Assembly: GCF_002802905.1 (NCBI RefSeq)
Contig: NZ_PEBK01000008.1
Location: 54,699 to 118,698 of the forward strand
DNA from: Bifidobacterium simiarum
GTDB lineage: Bacteria; Actinomycetota; Actinomycetes; Actinomycetales; Bifidobacteriaceae
Direction of reading: 5' to 3'
Length of the DNA stretch: 64,000 nucleotides
Part shown: positions 1 through 9,030 of the stretch, piece after piece
Layout of the letters: the number at the start of each line of letters is the position of its first letter
Position numbering within the stretch: the stretch's first letter is position 1
Program-made: the position numbers and the translations under genes
The notes under the pieces: model-generated
The model's database searches: none
The model's input: only the letters and a program-made list of their open reading frames with translations
What the model was told of the DNA's origin: nothing

Positions 1-1167
1 GAATCCGAGGCGCTGAAGGCCAATCAGGCCCTGTTCGACGGCACCCGCGTGGCCGCCGATCCGGCCGTCGCCGCCCGCGTGGCCGCGCTGAGCGACGACG
101 AGTACGTGCGTCAGCCCGCCCGCGCCGAACGTCAGGCCATCCAGAAGGACGAGCTGGGCCTGCCGCTGCTGCCGACCACCACGATCGGCTCCTTCCCGCA
201 GACCCGTGAGGTGCGCTCCACCCGTGCGAAGTTCCGCAAGGGCGAGATCAGCCAGGCCGAGTACGACGAGTTCATCGGCAAGCAGATCGAGGACGTGCTG
301 CGCCATCAGGAGGAGATCGGACTGGACGTGCTGGTGCACGGCGAGTTCGAGCGCAACGACATGGTCGAATACTTCGGCCAGAACCTCAACGGCTTCCTGT
401 TCACCAAGAACGCCTGGGTGCAGTCCTACGGCACCCGCTGCGTCAAGCCTCCGGTGGTGTGGGGCGACGTGAGCCGTGCCAACCCGATCACCGTCAAGTG
501 GAGCTCCTACGCGCAGTCCAAGACCGATCACGTGGTCAAGGGCATGCTCACCGGCCCGGTGACGATCCTCAACTGGTCCTGGCCGCGCGAGGACATCACC
601 CACGAGGCGCAGACCACCCAGCTGGCCCTCGCCATCCGTGACGAGGTGCTCGATCTCGAGGCCGCCGGCATCAAGGTGATCCAGATCGACGAGGCCGCGC
701 TGCGCGAGAAGCTGCCGGTGCGTCGTTCCGACTGGCATGTCAAGTACCTCGACTGGGCCGTGCCCGCCTTCCGTCTGGTGCACTCCGGTGTCAAGCCCGG
801 CACCCAGATCCACACGCACATGTGCTACTCGGAGTTCAACGACATCATCCGCGACATCGACGCGATGGACGCCGACGTGATCTCCTTCGAGGCCAGCCGT
901 GGCGATCTGGTGGTGCTCGATGCCATCCACGACGCCAACTTCGAGACCGAGGCCGGCCCCGGCGTGTACGACATCCACTCCCCGCGTATTCCGTCCGAGG
1001 AGGAGATCGTGGACCGCATCCATGAGATCCTGAAGAAGATGGACGTGAACAAGGTGTGGATCAATCCCGACTGCGGTCTGAAGACCCGTGGCAACGCCGA
1101 GACCTGGCCGAGCCTGGAGCATCTCGTGGCCGCCGCCAAGCAGGTTCGCGCCGAGCTCGCCAAGTGA
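1..1167 (+). CDS. metE: Cobalamin-independent methionine synthase, C-terminal part (cut by window edge)
   Basis: This is the last 388 residues of 5-methyltetrahydropteroyltriglutamate--homocysteine methyltransferase, the cytosolic enzyme that methylates homocysteine to methionine using methyl-folate polyglutamate. The frame is open to base 1, so the N-terminal half of this roughly 760-residue family is outside the window. Visible are the start of the C-terminal barrel ([12 protein letters not shown]), the zinc-site segment HTHMCYSEF with its His and Cys, and the later zinc Cys in [11 protein letters not shown]. The methyl donor is made by MetF, encoded 219 bases downstream beyond a strong hairpin. 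The protein matches the family end to end over the visible part, with no break. Confidence 0.97.
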   Translation, partial: ESEALKANQALFDGTRVAADPAVAARVAALSDDEYVRQPARAERQAIQKDELGLPLLPTTTIGSFPQTREVRSTRAKFRKGEISQAEYDEFIGKQIEDVLRHQEEIGLDVLVHGEFERNDMVEYFGQNLNGFLFTKNAWVQSYGTRCVKPPVVWGDVSRANPITVKWSSYAQSKTDHVVKGMLTGPVTILNWSWPREDITHEAQTTQLALAIRDEVLDLEAAGIKVIQIDEAALREKLPVRRSDWHVKYLDWAVPAFRLVHSGVKPGTQIHTHMCYSEFNDIIRDIDAMDADVISFEASRGDLVVLDAIHDANFETEAGPGVYDIHSPRIPSEEEIVDRIHEILKKMDVNKVWINPDCGLKTRGNAETWPSLEHLVAAAKQVRAELAK

Positions 1168-1241
1168 CGCTTGCCAAGTGAGACTCGCCAGTGACGGCAT
1201 ACGTCGATAGCGACGATCGCATGACCGAATGATCGCTCGTT

Positions 1242-1296
1242 GAGGGGTGAAGACCAACGGTGGCAACGCCGCCGGGTCCTCACCCCTCGGCGTTTT
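1242..1296 (+). terminator. Hairpin terminator between metE and metF
   Basis: Arms GAGGGGTGA (1242-1250) and TCACCCCTC (1280-1288) pair perfectly. Inside them lie four more pairs after one mismatch, then a second stem, CGGTGGC/GCCGCCG, closed by a three-base loop. A short T run (1293-1296) follows. This is a good rho-independent terminator for metE. It could also act as an attenuator ahead of metF, but no competing anti-terminator fold was recognised. Confidence 0.65.
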
Positions 1297-1386
1297 CGGC
1301 TCGTTTGGCCATGATCCATGCCGTGCGGTCATGGTCCGTTCGATCGCACGGCATCACCCAGCCACGGACATACAAGGAGCATTCCA

Positions 1387-2235
1387 TTGCATTCCCCGCA
1401 GTTTTCCCTTGAGGTCTTTCCGCCGAAGCGCAACGCGCCGGTGGGCACCATCTACGACACGCTTGACGGCCTGGAAGGACTGAACCCGGATTTCATCTCC
1501 GTCACCTACGGCCACGGCACCCATTCCGACCGTTCGGCCACGGCCCGCATCGCCAACACCGTCCGATCCGAATACGGCATTCCCACGGTCGCCCATCTCA
1601 CCGCGCTCTACTCCGACCATGAGGTGGTCGATCAGGCGCTGGAGATGTTCGACGCCGCCGGCGTGTTCGGCGTACTTGCCCTGCGCGGCGACGTGATCGA
1701 AGGCCAGCAGGAGGTGGGGGAGTTCGAGCACGCCAGCGATCTGGTGGCCTACATCCGCGACCGCCGGCCCAACCTCAAGATCTTCGGCGCCTGCTATCCG
1801 GAAGGCCACATCGAATGTCCCTCGCTGGACGAGGACATCCGCAACCTGAAGATCAAGGTGGACGCCGGTGCTACGAACCTGATCTCCCAGCTGTTCTACG
1901 ACAACGAGGACTTCCTGCGCTTCGTCGAGAAGACCCGCGCGGCCGGCATCGACGTGCCGATCGAGGCGGGCATCATGCCGGTCACCAGCGCGGTGTCCGT
2001 ACGCAACATGGCCCGCAAGAACGCGACCGTCATCCCCAAGGCGCTCAACGCCATGCTGGAGAAGTGGGGCGACGACCGCGAGTCGCTGCGTCGCGCGGGC
2101 ATCATCTACGCCTCCCAGCAGATCAGCGATCTCGTGGCACAGGGCGTGGACGGCGTCCACCTGTACACGATGAACCATCCCGGCACCACGCGCCGCATCT
2201 GGCGCAACGTCGCTCCGCTGTTCCGCGAGGTCTGA
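1387..2235 (+). CDS. metF: Methylenetetrahydrofolate reductase
   Basis: This 282-residue flavoprotein reduces 5,10-methylene-THF to 5-methyl-THF, the methyl donor used by MetE just upstream. Family features are the N-terminal FSLEVFPPKR segment, DFISVTYGHGTHSD near residue 35, VAHLTAL, LRGD (start of the second half of the barrel) and the C-terminal LYTMNHPG. The start chosen is TTG at 1387 because a good ribosome binding site (AAGGAG, 1374-1379) sits seven bases before it and the protein then begins HSPQFSLEVFPPK as in homologues. The upstream in-frame extension does not look like the family. Length is normal for bacterial MetF. Confidence 0.95.
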   Translation: MHSPQFSLEVFPPKRNAPVGTIYDTLDGLEGLNPDFISVTYGHGTHSDRSATARIANTVRSEYGIPTVAHLTALYSDHEVVDQALEMFDAAGVFGVLALRGDVIEGQQEVGEFEHASDLVAYIRDRRPNLKIFGACYPEGHIECPSLDEDIRNLKIKVDAGATNLISQLFYDNEDFLRFVEKTRAAGIDVPIEAGIMPVTSAVSVRNMARKNATVIPKALNAMLEKWGDDRESLRRAGIIYASQQISDLVAQGVDGVHLYTMNHPGTTRRIWRNVAPLFREV

Positions 2236-2294
2236 GCCGCCGACACGTCCCACTATGTGAGGACACCGTATCGGCGGCTCGGCCGCGCTGCCGA

Positions 2295-2300
2295 TATCAT
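2295..2300 (+). promoter_or_regulatory. Probable -10 element of a leaderless glnE promoter
   Basis: TATCAT ends exactly seven bases before the ATG at 2308, the TAnnnT-N7-ATG spacing seen in actinobacterial leaderless genes. The same spacing occurs here before garA and the PAC2 gene. No good -35 box is visible. An ATG at 2299 overlaps the -10 and is the less likely start. Confidence 0.4.
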
Positions 2301-2307
2301 GGAAAGA

Positions 2308-5300
2308 ATGGAACATGAAACGACGCGCGTGCCGATGCGCGATCTGCTCAAGGCAGGCATCGCCGATCTCGACAAGGCACAGGATCTGTTCGCCCAGCTG
2401 GCCGAATACGGGGTCGAAGGCTACTATCGCCACGAACTGCTCAGCACGTTGGCCCGGGCCTGCGCTCCGGACACCGCCCTGCGTCATGTGACCGAACTGG
2501 CCAGGCAGTCCCATGAGGAGGGACGGAGTCTCGAATCGCTGTTCGTCGGCATGGACGGCTTCTCCCGCCTGATCTGCGTGCTCGGCGCATCCGACGAAAT
2601 GGGTCGTCTGATGCTCAGCCGTCCGGAGCTGATCCGTGCGGTGACCGGCGAGGGATACGAAACCCATCTGTGGAACGGCCGCCAGCGCCGGGCGGCCATG
2701 CTCGAGCGGATCGGCGCCGATCCGCAGTCCACGGCCCCGGTCAGTTCCCTGCCGATCGCCGAATCGGCCACCCAGCTGCGTCGTTGCTACCGCGAGCAGC
2801 TGGCCGCAATCATGGCCCAGGACGTCACCAGCGACGATCCGCTGACCGTGCAGCCGACGATCAGCCGCAGTCTTTCCGATCTCGCCGACGCCGCGCTCGA
2901 AGGGGCATTGGCCATCGCCCGCCATGAGGTGCCCGACAGCGAACGATGCCGGTTCGCGATCATCGGCATGGGCAAGCTCGGCGCACGCGAACTCAACTAC
3001 GTCTCCGACGTCGACCTGATCTACGTCGTGGAGCCTGCCGACGAGGGCCTCGGTCACGAGCAGCTCGTCCGTATCGGCACCAAGCTCGGCGTCACCCTGC
3101 AGCGCGTCTGCCAGTCGGTCATCATGGGCGTCTCCGAACCGATGCTGTGGCAGATCGACGGGGGACTGCGGCCCGAAGGCAAGGACGGCCCGCTGGTGCG
3201 CACGCTCGACTCCCACCTGACCTACTACGGCAAGTGGGCGGAAAGCTGGGAATTCCAGGCGCTGCTCAAGGCCCGGCCCGTCGCCGGCGACCCCGAACTG
3301 GGGAAGGAGTACTACGAGAGGACCCGTCCGCTGGTATGGACCGCATCCCAGCGCAAGAACTTCGTCTACGACTGCCAGCAGATGCGCAAGCGCGTCGAGG
3401 ACCTGATCCCGCTCAAGGAGAAGGACCGTGAGATCAAGCTCGGCCGCGGAGGCCTGCGCGACGTAGAGTTCACCGTGCAGATGCTGCAGCTGGTGCACGG
3501 CCGTGCCGATGAGGCGCTGCGCACCGCGTCCACGCTGGATTCGCTGCAGGCGCTGTCCGCCGGCGGCTATGTGTCACGCAAGCAGGCCGCGAAGCTGTCC
3601 GCCGACTACGGGTTCGAACGCGTGCTGGAGCACCGCCAGCAGATGTGGTCGCTCAAGCGCACCCACCTGTTCCCCGATCTGGGCAAGGGCAGCGAGGGCG
3701 GCATCGAGGCACCGAGGCAGGTGAGCAAGGCGCAGATCGCCGACAACCGCGAGCTGCGCCGGCTCTCCCGCGCGCTCGGCATGCACCCGGAGGAACTGGT
3801 CGAACGGTTCGACGCCACCCGACGCGAGGTGCGTCAGCTGCATCTCGACATCTACTTCCGCCCGATGCTGCCGAACATCGCCACGCTCGGCGAGGACGAG
3901 ATCAGGCTCAGCCCCGAGGCCATGCAGGAACGGTTCTCCTCCATCGGCTTCGGCGACCCGCAGTCCGCCATGCGTCACGTCGAGGCGCTGACCGTCGGCA
4001 TCAGCCGCTCCGCCAAGATCAACCGCATCATCCTGCCGGCCGTGCTGCAGTGGCTGGGCGAGGGCCAGAACCCGGACATGGGTCTGCTCACCTGGCGCAA
4101 GCTGGAGGAGAACTTCGGGCAGGGCAGCGACTATCTGGGCTTCCTGCGCGACTCGGCCTCGGCGGGTCAGCGACTGTGCCATATCCTGTCCAACTCCCGG
4201 TATCTCGGCGAGGCCATGAACAAGTCGATGGAATCGGTCACCTGGCTCGGCCACGACGAGGAGATGCGCCCGCGCAGCCGGCAGAGCCTGCGCATCCAGT
4301 GCCATGCCGCGAAGTCGCGCTACCCGGACCGTCTCAACGATTTCGCCACGTCGGTGCGCGCGATGCGCCGCCATGAGATCGAACGCATCGGTCTGGGCTG
4401 GATGAGCGGGGTGATCGCCGACGGCGAATGCCTCGACGCCATGACCGAAGTGTATGACGCGGTGATCGATTCGGCGCTCGAATGGGCGGTCGAGCATCAG
4501 TGCGCGCAGCGGGGGCTGTCCGAACCTTCGGCCGTGCTCGCGATCATCGGCATGGGACGCTACGGCGGCCGCGAGGTGAACTTCAGTTCCGACGCCGACG
4601 TGATCATCATCTACCGGCAGCATGGGGGAGCGGACGACCGGACCGCCAACGCCTTCGCCAAGGCCGTGGTCGACGATCTTCGTCAGATCCTCATGGGGCC
4701 GGTCTCCATGGAGAACAAGATCGAACTGGATCTGGATCTGAGGCCGGAAGGCAAGAACGGACCCCTGATCCGATCCTACGGTTCGTGCCGGGAATACTAT
4801 GCCTCGTGGGCGAGCACCTGGGAGCATCAGGCGTTGCTGCGCGCCCGGTATGCGGCCGGCGACGAGAATCTGGCCCGCGACTTCCTCGTCAACATCGCCG
4901 ATCCGCTGCGCTACCCGTTCGCCCCGCTGACCGAAACGCAGATCAAGGACATCCGGCGGCTCAAGGCCCGTGTGGAGGCCGAGCGCCTGCCGCGCGGCGT
5001 ACGGCGCGAACGTCATCTGAAGCTCGGCAAGGGCGGCCTGTCCGACGTGGAGTGGACGGTGCAGCTCCTGCAGTTGCAGAAGGCGCACGAGCATCCCGAA
5101 CTGCAGTGCGTGTCCACGCTGCCGGCACTAGACGAACTGGAGAAGCTGGGACAGATCGACCATGACGATGCGGCGATCCTTCGTCAGGCATGGCTGATGG
5201 CCACCAACGCCCGTAACGCGAACTACCTGTGGTCCGGGCGCGCCAACCGCGCCGACGTGCTGCCCGACGACATGTATTCGCTCGGTGGCATCGCCGCCGT

Positions 5301-5415
5301 GCTCAAGGAGCCGGCGCACCGCGGTCAGGCGTTCGAAAACGAGCTGCTCGGCATCATGCGCAAGTGCCGGCTCGTCACCGATCGTCTGTTCTACGGCAAG
5401 GACGACGAGTCCTGA
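2308..5415 (+). CDS. glnE: Bifunctional glutamine synthetase adenylyltransferase/deadenylylase
   Basis: This protein of 1035 residues adds AMP to, and removes it from, glutamine synthetase, so controlling ammonium assimilation in the cytosol. It has the family's two nucleotidyltransferase halves. The first carries GMGKLGARELNYVSDVDLIY near residue 225 and the second GMGRYGGREVNFSSDADVII near residue 750, each with the paired Asp residues that bind metal. Each is followed by an LRPEGKxGPL(I/V)R segment. Length is that expected of GlnE. The ATG at 2308 is preferred over 2299 because it lies seven bases after a TATCAT -10 element. It begins 72 bases after metF ends and has its own likely promoter. 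Confidence 0.95.
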   Translation: MEHETTRVPMRDLLKAGIADLDKAQDLFAQLAEYGVEGYYRHELLSTLARACAPDTALRHVTELARQSHEEGRSLESLFVGMDGFSRLICVLGASDEMGRLMLSRPELIRAVTGEGYETHLWNGRQRRAAMLERIGADPQSTAPVSSLPIAESATQLRRCYREQLAAIMAQDVTSDDPLTVQPTISRSLSDLADAALEGALAIARHEVPDSERCRFAIIGMGKLGARELNYVSDVDLIYVVEPADEGLGHEQLVRIGTKLGVTLQRVCQSVIMGVSEPMLWQIDGGLRPEGKDGPLVRTLDSHLTYYGKWAESWEFQALLKARPVAGDPELGKEYYERTRPLVWTASQRKNFVYDCQQMRKRVEDLIPLKEKDREIKLGRGGLRDVEFTVQMLQLVHGRADEALRTASTLDSLQALSAGGYVSRKQAAKLSADYGFERVLEHRQQMWSLKRTHLFPDLGKGSEGGIEAPRQVSKAQIADNRELRRLSRALGMHPEELVERFDATRREVRQLHLDIYFRPMLPNIATLGEDEIRLSPEAMQERFSSIGFGDPQSAMRHVEALTVGISRSAKINRIILPAVLQWLGEGQNPDMGLLTWRKLEENFGQGSDYLGFLRDSASAGQRLCHILSNSRYLGEAMNKSMESVTWLGHDEEMRPRSRQSLRIQCHAAKSRYPDRLNDFATSVRAMRRHEIERIGLGWMSGVIADGECLDAMTEVYDAVIDSALEWAVEHQCAQRGLSEPSAVLAIIGMGRYGGREVNFSSDADVIIIYRQHGGADDRTANAFAKAVVDDLRQILMGPVSMENKIELDLDLRPEGKNGPLIRSYGSCREYYASWASTWEHQALLRARYAAGDENLARDFLVNIADPLRYPFAPLTETQIKDIRRLKARVEAERLPRGVRRERHLKLGKGGLSDVEWTVQLLQLQKAHEHPELQCVSTLPALDELEKLGQIDHDDAAILRQAWLMATNARNANYLWSGRANRADVLPDDMYSLGGIAAVLKEPAHRGQAFENELLGIMRKCRLVTDRLFYGKDDES

Positions 5416-5494
5416 TCGCCGGGGCTGGTCGGTTGGGCCGCGAATCGTCGGGGCCGGATCGTCGGGACCAATCCGGTTCGACCGCGGACCACAT

Positions 5495-5518
5495 CCCGAT
5501 ATCGGGCCGGACTACAAT
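5495..5518 (+). promoter_or_regulatory. Perfect 12-bp palindrome next to a -10-like box
   Basis: CCCGATATCGGG (5495-5506) is a perfect palindrome followed six bases later by TACAAT (5513-5518), a good -10 hexamer. This lies in the 171-base gap between glnE and the zinc-ribbon gene that starts at 5587. It would suit an operator overlapping the promoter of the zinc-ribbon/kinase pair. A -35 box is not obvious. Confidence 0.3.
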
Positions 5519-5586
5519 GCGCGAATAGGGGATTGCCAATAGGGCTCAGCCCCCGCAATGGGGGCGCCCCCGGAAAGGTCAGTGAC

Positions 5587-5961
5587 ATGAGTGGTTTCTT
5601 CTCCAGCAGCAGGCGTCGGTATCCGAATCGGTATCAGGGTTCCCGGCATTATCGTCGCAAGGGGCTGTTCGGCATGTTCGGCAGCGTGTCGAGTTCGGAC
5701 CGCGGGTACGTGACCTACCCGCAGCAGGGGTATCCGACGCAGCAGTATCCGCATCAGACCTACCCGCAGCAGACGCATACGGTGGGCGGCGCCCAGCTTA
5801 CCTGCGCCAAGTGCGGTTCGCATGTGCCGAACGGGTCCAAGTTCTGCCTGTCGTGCGGTAATCCGATGGGCGCGCAGTCGGTGTTCTGTCCGAACTGCGG
5901 CCGGCCCGCCGATCCCGCGGCCCGGTTCTGCATGGAGTGTGGGGCGCCGATCCAGCGTTGA
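5587..5961 (+). CDS. Double zinc-ribbon protein with Tyr/Gln-rich N-terminus
   Basis: This is a 124-residue protein. Its N-terminal 60 residues are basic, then rich in Tyr, Pro and Gln with repeated YPQQ/YPHQ units, with no membrane segment. The C-terminal half holds two zinc ribbons: CAKCG...CLSCG and CPNCG...CMECG. Such paired ribbons act as protein or nucleic-acid docking modules; the partner is unknown. A ribosome binding site (GGAAAGG) sits 7-8 bases before the ATG at 5587. Its stop overlaps a possible start of the downstream kinase (TTGA), so the two are probably cotranscribed and translationally coupled. Function is not recognised beyond the ribbon fold. Confidence 0.8.
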   Translation: MSGFFSSSRRRYPNRYQGSRHYRRKGLFGMFGSVSSSDRGYVTYPQQGYPTQQYPHQTYPQQTHTVGGAQLTCAKCGSHVPNGSKFCLSCGNPMGAQSVFCPNCGRPADPAARFCMECGAPIQR

Positions 5962-6695
5962 TCGGCGGACGGTTCGGCGTCGGTGACCGTATCGGCGGAT
6001 ACGTCGTGTCCTCCCGTCTCGGTTCCGGCCGATACGGGGTGTGCTTTCTCGCCGAGGATCCGTCCGGCCGTCAGGTGGTACTCAAACGGTTCCGCCGTCG
6101 GATGCTTAAGAGGAACGCCGGCCGCAATCATTACGAGGCGGTGATCCTCTCCGGACTGTCGCATCCGGCCGTCCCGCAGCTGCTCGGCGTGGTCAACGAT
6201 CGCACCGGATACTGGTTCGTGCTGGAACTGCAGCCGGGCCGGTCCCTCAAAAGCTGGCTGTTCGATCGGCATCGGGAGTTCACCCGACGTGAGATCGTCG
6301 GCATCGGCGTCCGGCTGTTCGACGTCGTGACGTATCTGCACGGTCGGAACGTGGTCCACGGCGATATCAGCATCGCGAACGTGCTGTATGACGACGGCAT
6401 GGTCTCCCTGATCGACTTCGGTCTGGCCCGGTATATCGGTAGCCGGGTCGGGGAGGTGCCTGCCGACGAGATCGGCCTCGACCACGCCCGACTGGCCGAT
6501 GTGCTGCTGTATCTCATGTATTCCTGTGCGGGACTGAGCCGCGGGAACCGTCGTGCGGCATGGTACGACGATCTGTGGCTGACCGCCTCCCAACGCGATT
6601 GCGTGAAACGGCTGATGGGGTTCGGCACGCCGTATGCCGACACCGCATCCGCCGCCGAGGATTTCCGCCGGGCCTTCGCCGACTGGCTGCGGTAG
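5958..6695 (+). CDS. Small serine/threonine-type protein kinase domain protein
   Basis: This is a protein of about 245 residues that is almost entirely a eukaryotic-like kinase domain. It has a glycine loop LGSGRYG, the ATP lysine in VVLKRF, the helix-C Glu in NHYEAV, a catalytic loop VVHGDISIANVL (HGD in place of the usual HRD, with Asp and Asn kept) and the metal-binding IDFGLAR. All catalytic residues are present, so it should be active. It has no transmembrane or sensor region, unlike PknA/PknB. TTG at 5958 is chosen because it overlaps the upstream stop; GTG 5937 is an alternative. Its partner is probably the zinc-ribbon protein encoded immediately upstream. The substrate is unknown. Confidence 0.8.
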   Translation: MIGGRFGVGDRIGGYVVSSRLGSGRYGVCFLAEDPSGRQVVLKRFRRRMLKRNAGRNHYEAVILSGLSHPAVPQLLGVVNDRTGYWFVLELQPGRSLKSWLFDRHREFTRREIVGIGVRLFDVVTYLHGRNVVHGDISIANVLYDDGMVSLIDFGLARYIGSRVGEVPADEIGLDHARLADVLLYLMYSCAGLSRGNRRAAWYDDLWLTASQRDCVKRLMGFGTPYADTASAAEDFRRAFADWLR

Positions 6696-6708
6696 GCGGC
6701 CACGCTTC

Positions 6709-6816
6709 ACCGGTGGTCGGGCGTCACGGGGTTGACCAGTGGTCGGGCGTCACGGGGTTGACCAGATGTCACGGGGCTGACCGGATGTCACAGTTGGTCA
6801 ACCGTCACGGGGCTCA
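6709..6816. repeat. Degenerate tandem repeat, about 26-base unit
   Basis: Two near-identical 26-base units starting ACCRGTGGTCGGGCGTCACG (6709 and 6735) are followed by three shorter variants, each starting ACC and containing TGTCAC or CGTCACGG (6761, 6780, 6800). They fill the convergent gap between the kinase and SWIM genes. No coding or clear terminator role is seen. Confidence 0.7.
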
Positions 6817-9024
6817 CAGGGCGAAGGCGAGCTCCTCGCGAAGCGCCCGACGGTTCGGGTACTGCTCGACGATCCGCCGGGCGAGCTCGCGCATCTCCTC
6901 GTCGCCGAACAATTCCTCGTACCGGCGAAGCTGCTTGGCGATCTGACGGTACGTCGTCCGGCTGGTGGTCATGCCCCGCCGTCCCGTACCGGGCGAGATC
7001 GACTTCGCGTCAAGCGCTCCGGCCGGCAGGGCGTTGCGGATCGCCTGACGGGCGTCCTCCGGATGGTTGATCGCCATGGTCTTCAGTAGGGGCATCGATG
7101 GGTAATCGATGGTCACGCAGTAGGTGAGTGCGGCGTCGGACAGCCGCTCGTCGACGATGAGCCGCTCATAGGCCGGATTGCGCCAGCTGCTGCTTCGCCG
7201 GCCGTTGGCTTCGTACAGCGGCATGTCGGATTGCGTTCTGATGCGTTCCGTGATGTTACGGGAGCATTCGCGCGCCAGCTCGGCGGCCATGTCATGCCAT
7301 TGTTCGCCACTGGCGCCGTTCGCCTGTATCAGGTATCGCAGACGCGCGACGTATACGGCATCCGATCTGGTGGTGCAGTTGACGATGAGGAACCGGTAGA
7401 CGTCGGCGAGACGATCGACGTCGTCCATGCCCTCCGCACAGCATTCGAGCACGGTGTGCCATCCATGCGGCAGCAGGTCCTCCAGCAGACCGTTGTGGAT
7501 GATCTCGCGGTCGGCGTCCAGCTTGTCCGCACGACGGTCGAGATGATCCTTGACCAGACGATGGGCCTCGGCGAACCGACGGTCCTTCATCAGCGTGGCC
7601 GCGTGCATGAGCAGCAGGGGAGCGGCATCGGGATTGGCGTCCCACAGTTCCCGGCAGCCTTGTTCGTCGTCAGCCATACGCCTGAGATCATAGGCGACCA
7701 TCAGCACGTAGCGGTACAGATCGTGACGGGGCATCAGCAGGACCTCATGCTCGAGCTCATGGTCATGGGCGGGTCCGAACCGTTCGAGGGCCGTGTCGAT
7801 GACGTCGTACGCCCACATGATCTTGTCGCCGTGATGGGCGAAGGCGAGCGCGGAGGCCAGCAGCATGGCGGCGTTCGAAGGCTGCTGGAACTGGATGTGG
7901 GGCGTGTAGGCGGCATTGGCGATCTCGCCCAGGGCCTTGCCGGCCGTGGCGGAATCCGCGTACTGTGCCACGTTCTCCATGTAGCAGCGGATCTGGTTGA
8001 CCAGCTGCGCGCTCTCCTCCAGCAACGTGTGGTCGTCGCTGGGGTACGTGCCTTCGATCGCGGTCAGCGCCTGGATGCAGGTCGACAGGTTCACGCAGGC
8101 GTTCGCGTAATCCGTCGAATGCAGGGCGTTGTAGGCGACGACGCGCAGCCCCTCGAGCGCATGGTCGAGTTCCGGGTCCTTTGCCCTCTCGCCGTATGGA
8201 TCGTATGGATCGCCGTATGAGCTGTATGGGTCGTATGGGTCGTTGTCCGCGAGATGTTCGGGAACGGGAGGATCATCGGATTCGCCGAAATCATCATGAC
8301 CGTCGTGGTCATCGCCGTCGTGGTGGTGGCCGTGGCGTTCGTGGTATCTGGCCAGCGGTTCGAGGACCAGATGTTCGGCCAGTTCCGGATCAATGAGCTG
8401 CAGCTCCTTTTCCGACCGGAGATGCTCCGCGTACTGCAGGCAGAGCGGCGACCAGAAGAACAGCGGGTTCCCGCCGCCCGACTCGGCTACCTGCTGGTCG
8501 ATGCGGGCGAGGATGTCATACAGCACGTAATGCGGCATGGTGGCGCGAGGCTTGGCGGGGCGCGGTGAGACGTGATGGTTGTTCGGGGATGACGTACGTT
8601 CGGGCAAAGCCTCCTCGAACCGCTCCCGAAGCGCATACAGTACGGCTCCCACATGCTTGCAGTACGGAGTGCGCAGATACGGGCAGGTGCACGCGGTGGA
8701 CATCACATGCCGGCCACGAGGGTTGCTCCGGTCATGCCGGCCGGGAGACTGTGCGGACCCATCGGCGTTGGTTTCGGTGCCGGCGGGGTTGTCTGCAGCC
8801 TCGTTTGCGGAGGCGGTTTCGGCTCCCGCGTCGAGGCGGATGTCCACGTCATAGCCGGAGCCTTCGCTGCCGAGGACCCGCGCATGGAACAACGATGGCG
8901 CGATCTCCTCGAGGTCGCTCACGCGGCCGTCCCGCCAGTAGTCGAGGGCACGACCGAGGATCTGCGGGGCGTCGTTGAACATGCGTTCGAATTCGGTCAG
9001 CGAAGGTTTCGGCGGCAGGGTCAT
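6814..9024 (-). CDS. SWIM zinc-finger protein, 736 residues
   Basis: This cytosolic protein carries a SWIM zinc finger at residues 112-124 (CTC, seven residues, then CKH; CxCx7CxH), a module for DNA or protein binding often found beside SWI/SNF-type helicases. No helicase domain is present and none is encoded nearby. Residues 240-290 are an Asp/His/Gly-rich low-complexity stretch followed by repeated YDPY units. The rest is helical and TPR-like, with a C-terminal region ending in a series of Arg-rich helices. The start at 9024 is supported by the family-like N-terminus (FERMFNDAPQILGRALDYW). The downstream neighbour on the same strand is the aldo/keto reductase's mirror side (gene ends 7 bases apart). 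The precise role is unknown. Confidence 0.8.
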   Translation of the reverse strand: MTLPPKPSLTEFERMFNDAPQILGRALDYWRDGRVSDLEEIAPSLFHARVLGSEGSGYDVDIRLDAGAETASANEAADNPAGTETNADGSAQSPGRHDRSNPRGRHVMSTACTCPYLRTPYCKHVGAVLYALRERFEEALPERTSSPNNHHVSPRPAKPRATMPHYVLYDILARIDQQVAESGGGNPLFFWSPLCLQYAEHLRSEKELQLIDPELAEHLVLEPLARYHERHGHHHDGDDHDGHDDFGESDDPPVPEHLADNDPYDPYSSYGDPYDPYGERAKDPELDHALEGLRVVAYNALHSTDYANACVNLSTCIQALTAIEGTYPSDDHTLLEESAQLVNQIRCYMENVAQYADSATAGKALGEIANAAYTPHIQFQQPSNAAMLLASALAFAHHGDKIMWAYDVIDTALERFGPAHDHELEHEVLLMPRHDLYRYVLMVAYDLRRMADDEQGCRELWDANPDAAPLLLMHAATLMKDRRFAEAHRLVKDHLDRRADKLDADREIIHNGLLEDLLPHGWHTVLECCAEGMDDVDRLADVYRFLIVNCTTRSDAVYVARLRYLIQANGASGEQWHDMAAELARECSRNITERIRTQSDMPLYEANGRRSSSWRNPAYERLIVDERLSDAALTYCVTIDYPSMPLLKTMAINHPEDARQAIRNALPAGALDAKSISPGTGRRGMTTSRTTYRQIAKQLRRYEELFGDEEMRELARRIVEQYPNRRALREELAFAL

Positions 9025-9030
9025 GGCAGG

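Noticed and set aside
1168..1386. Methionine-related riboswitch between metE and metF
   Set aside because: The only clear structure is a simple long hairpin with a T run. SAM or T-box conserved cores were not found.
1354..3498. Long minus-strand open frame opposite metF and glnE (and a similar one at 3574-5094)
   Set aside because: It is the complement of two well-recognised genes in a G/C-rich genome. Its composition is His/Gln/Gly/Asp-rich without domains, and no ribosome site is present.
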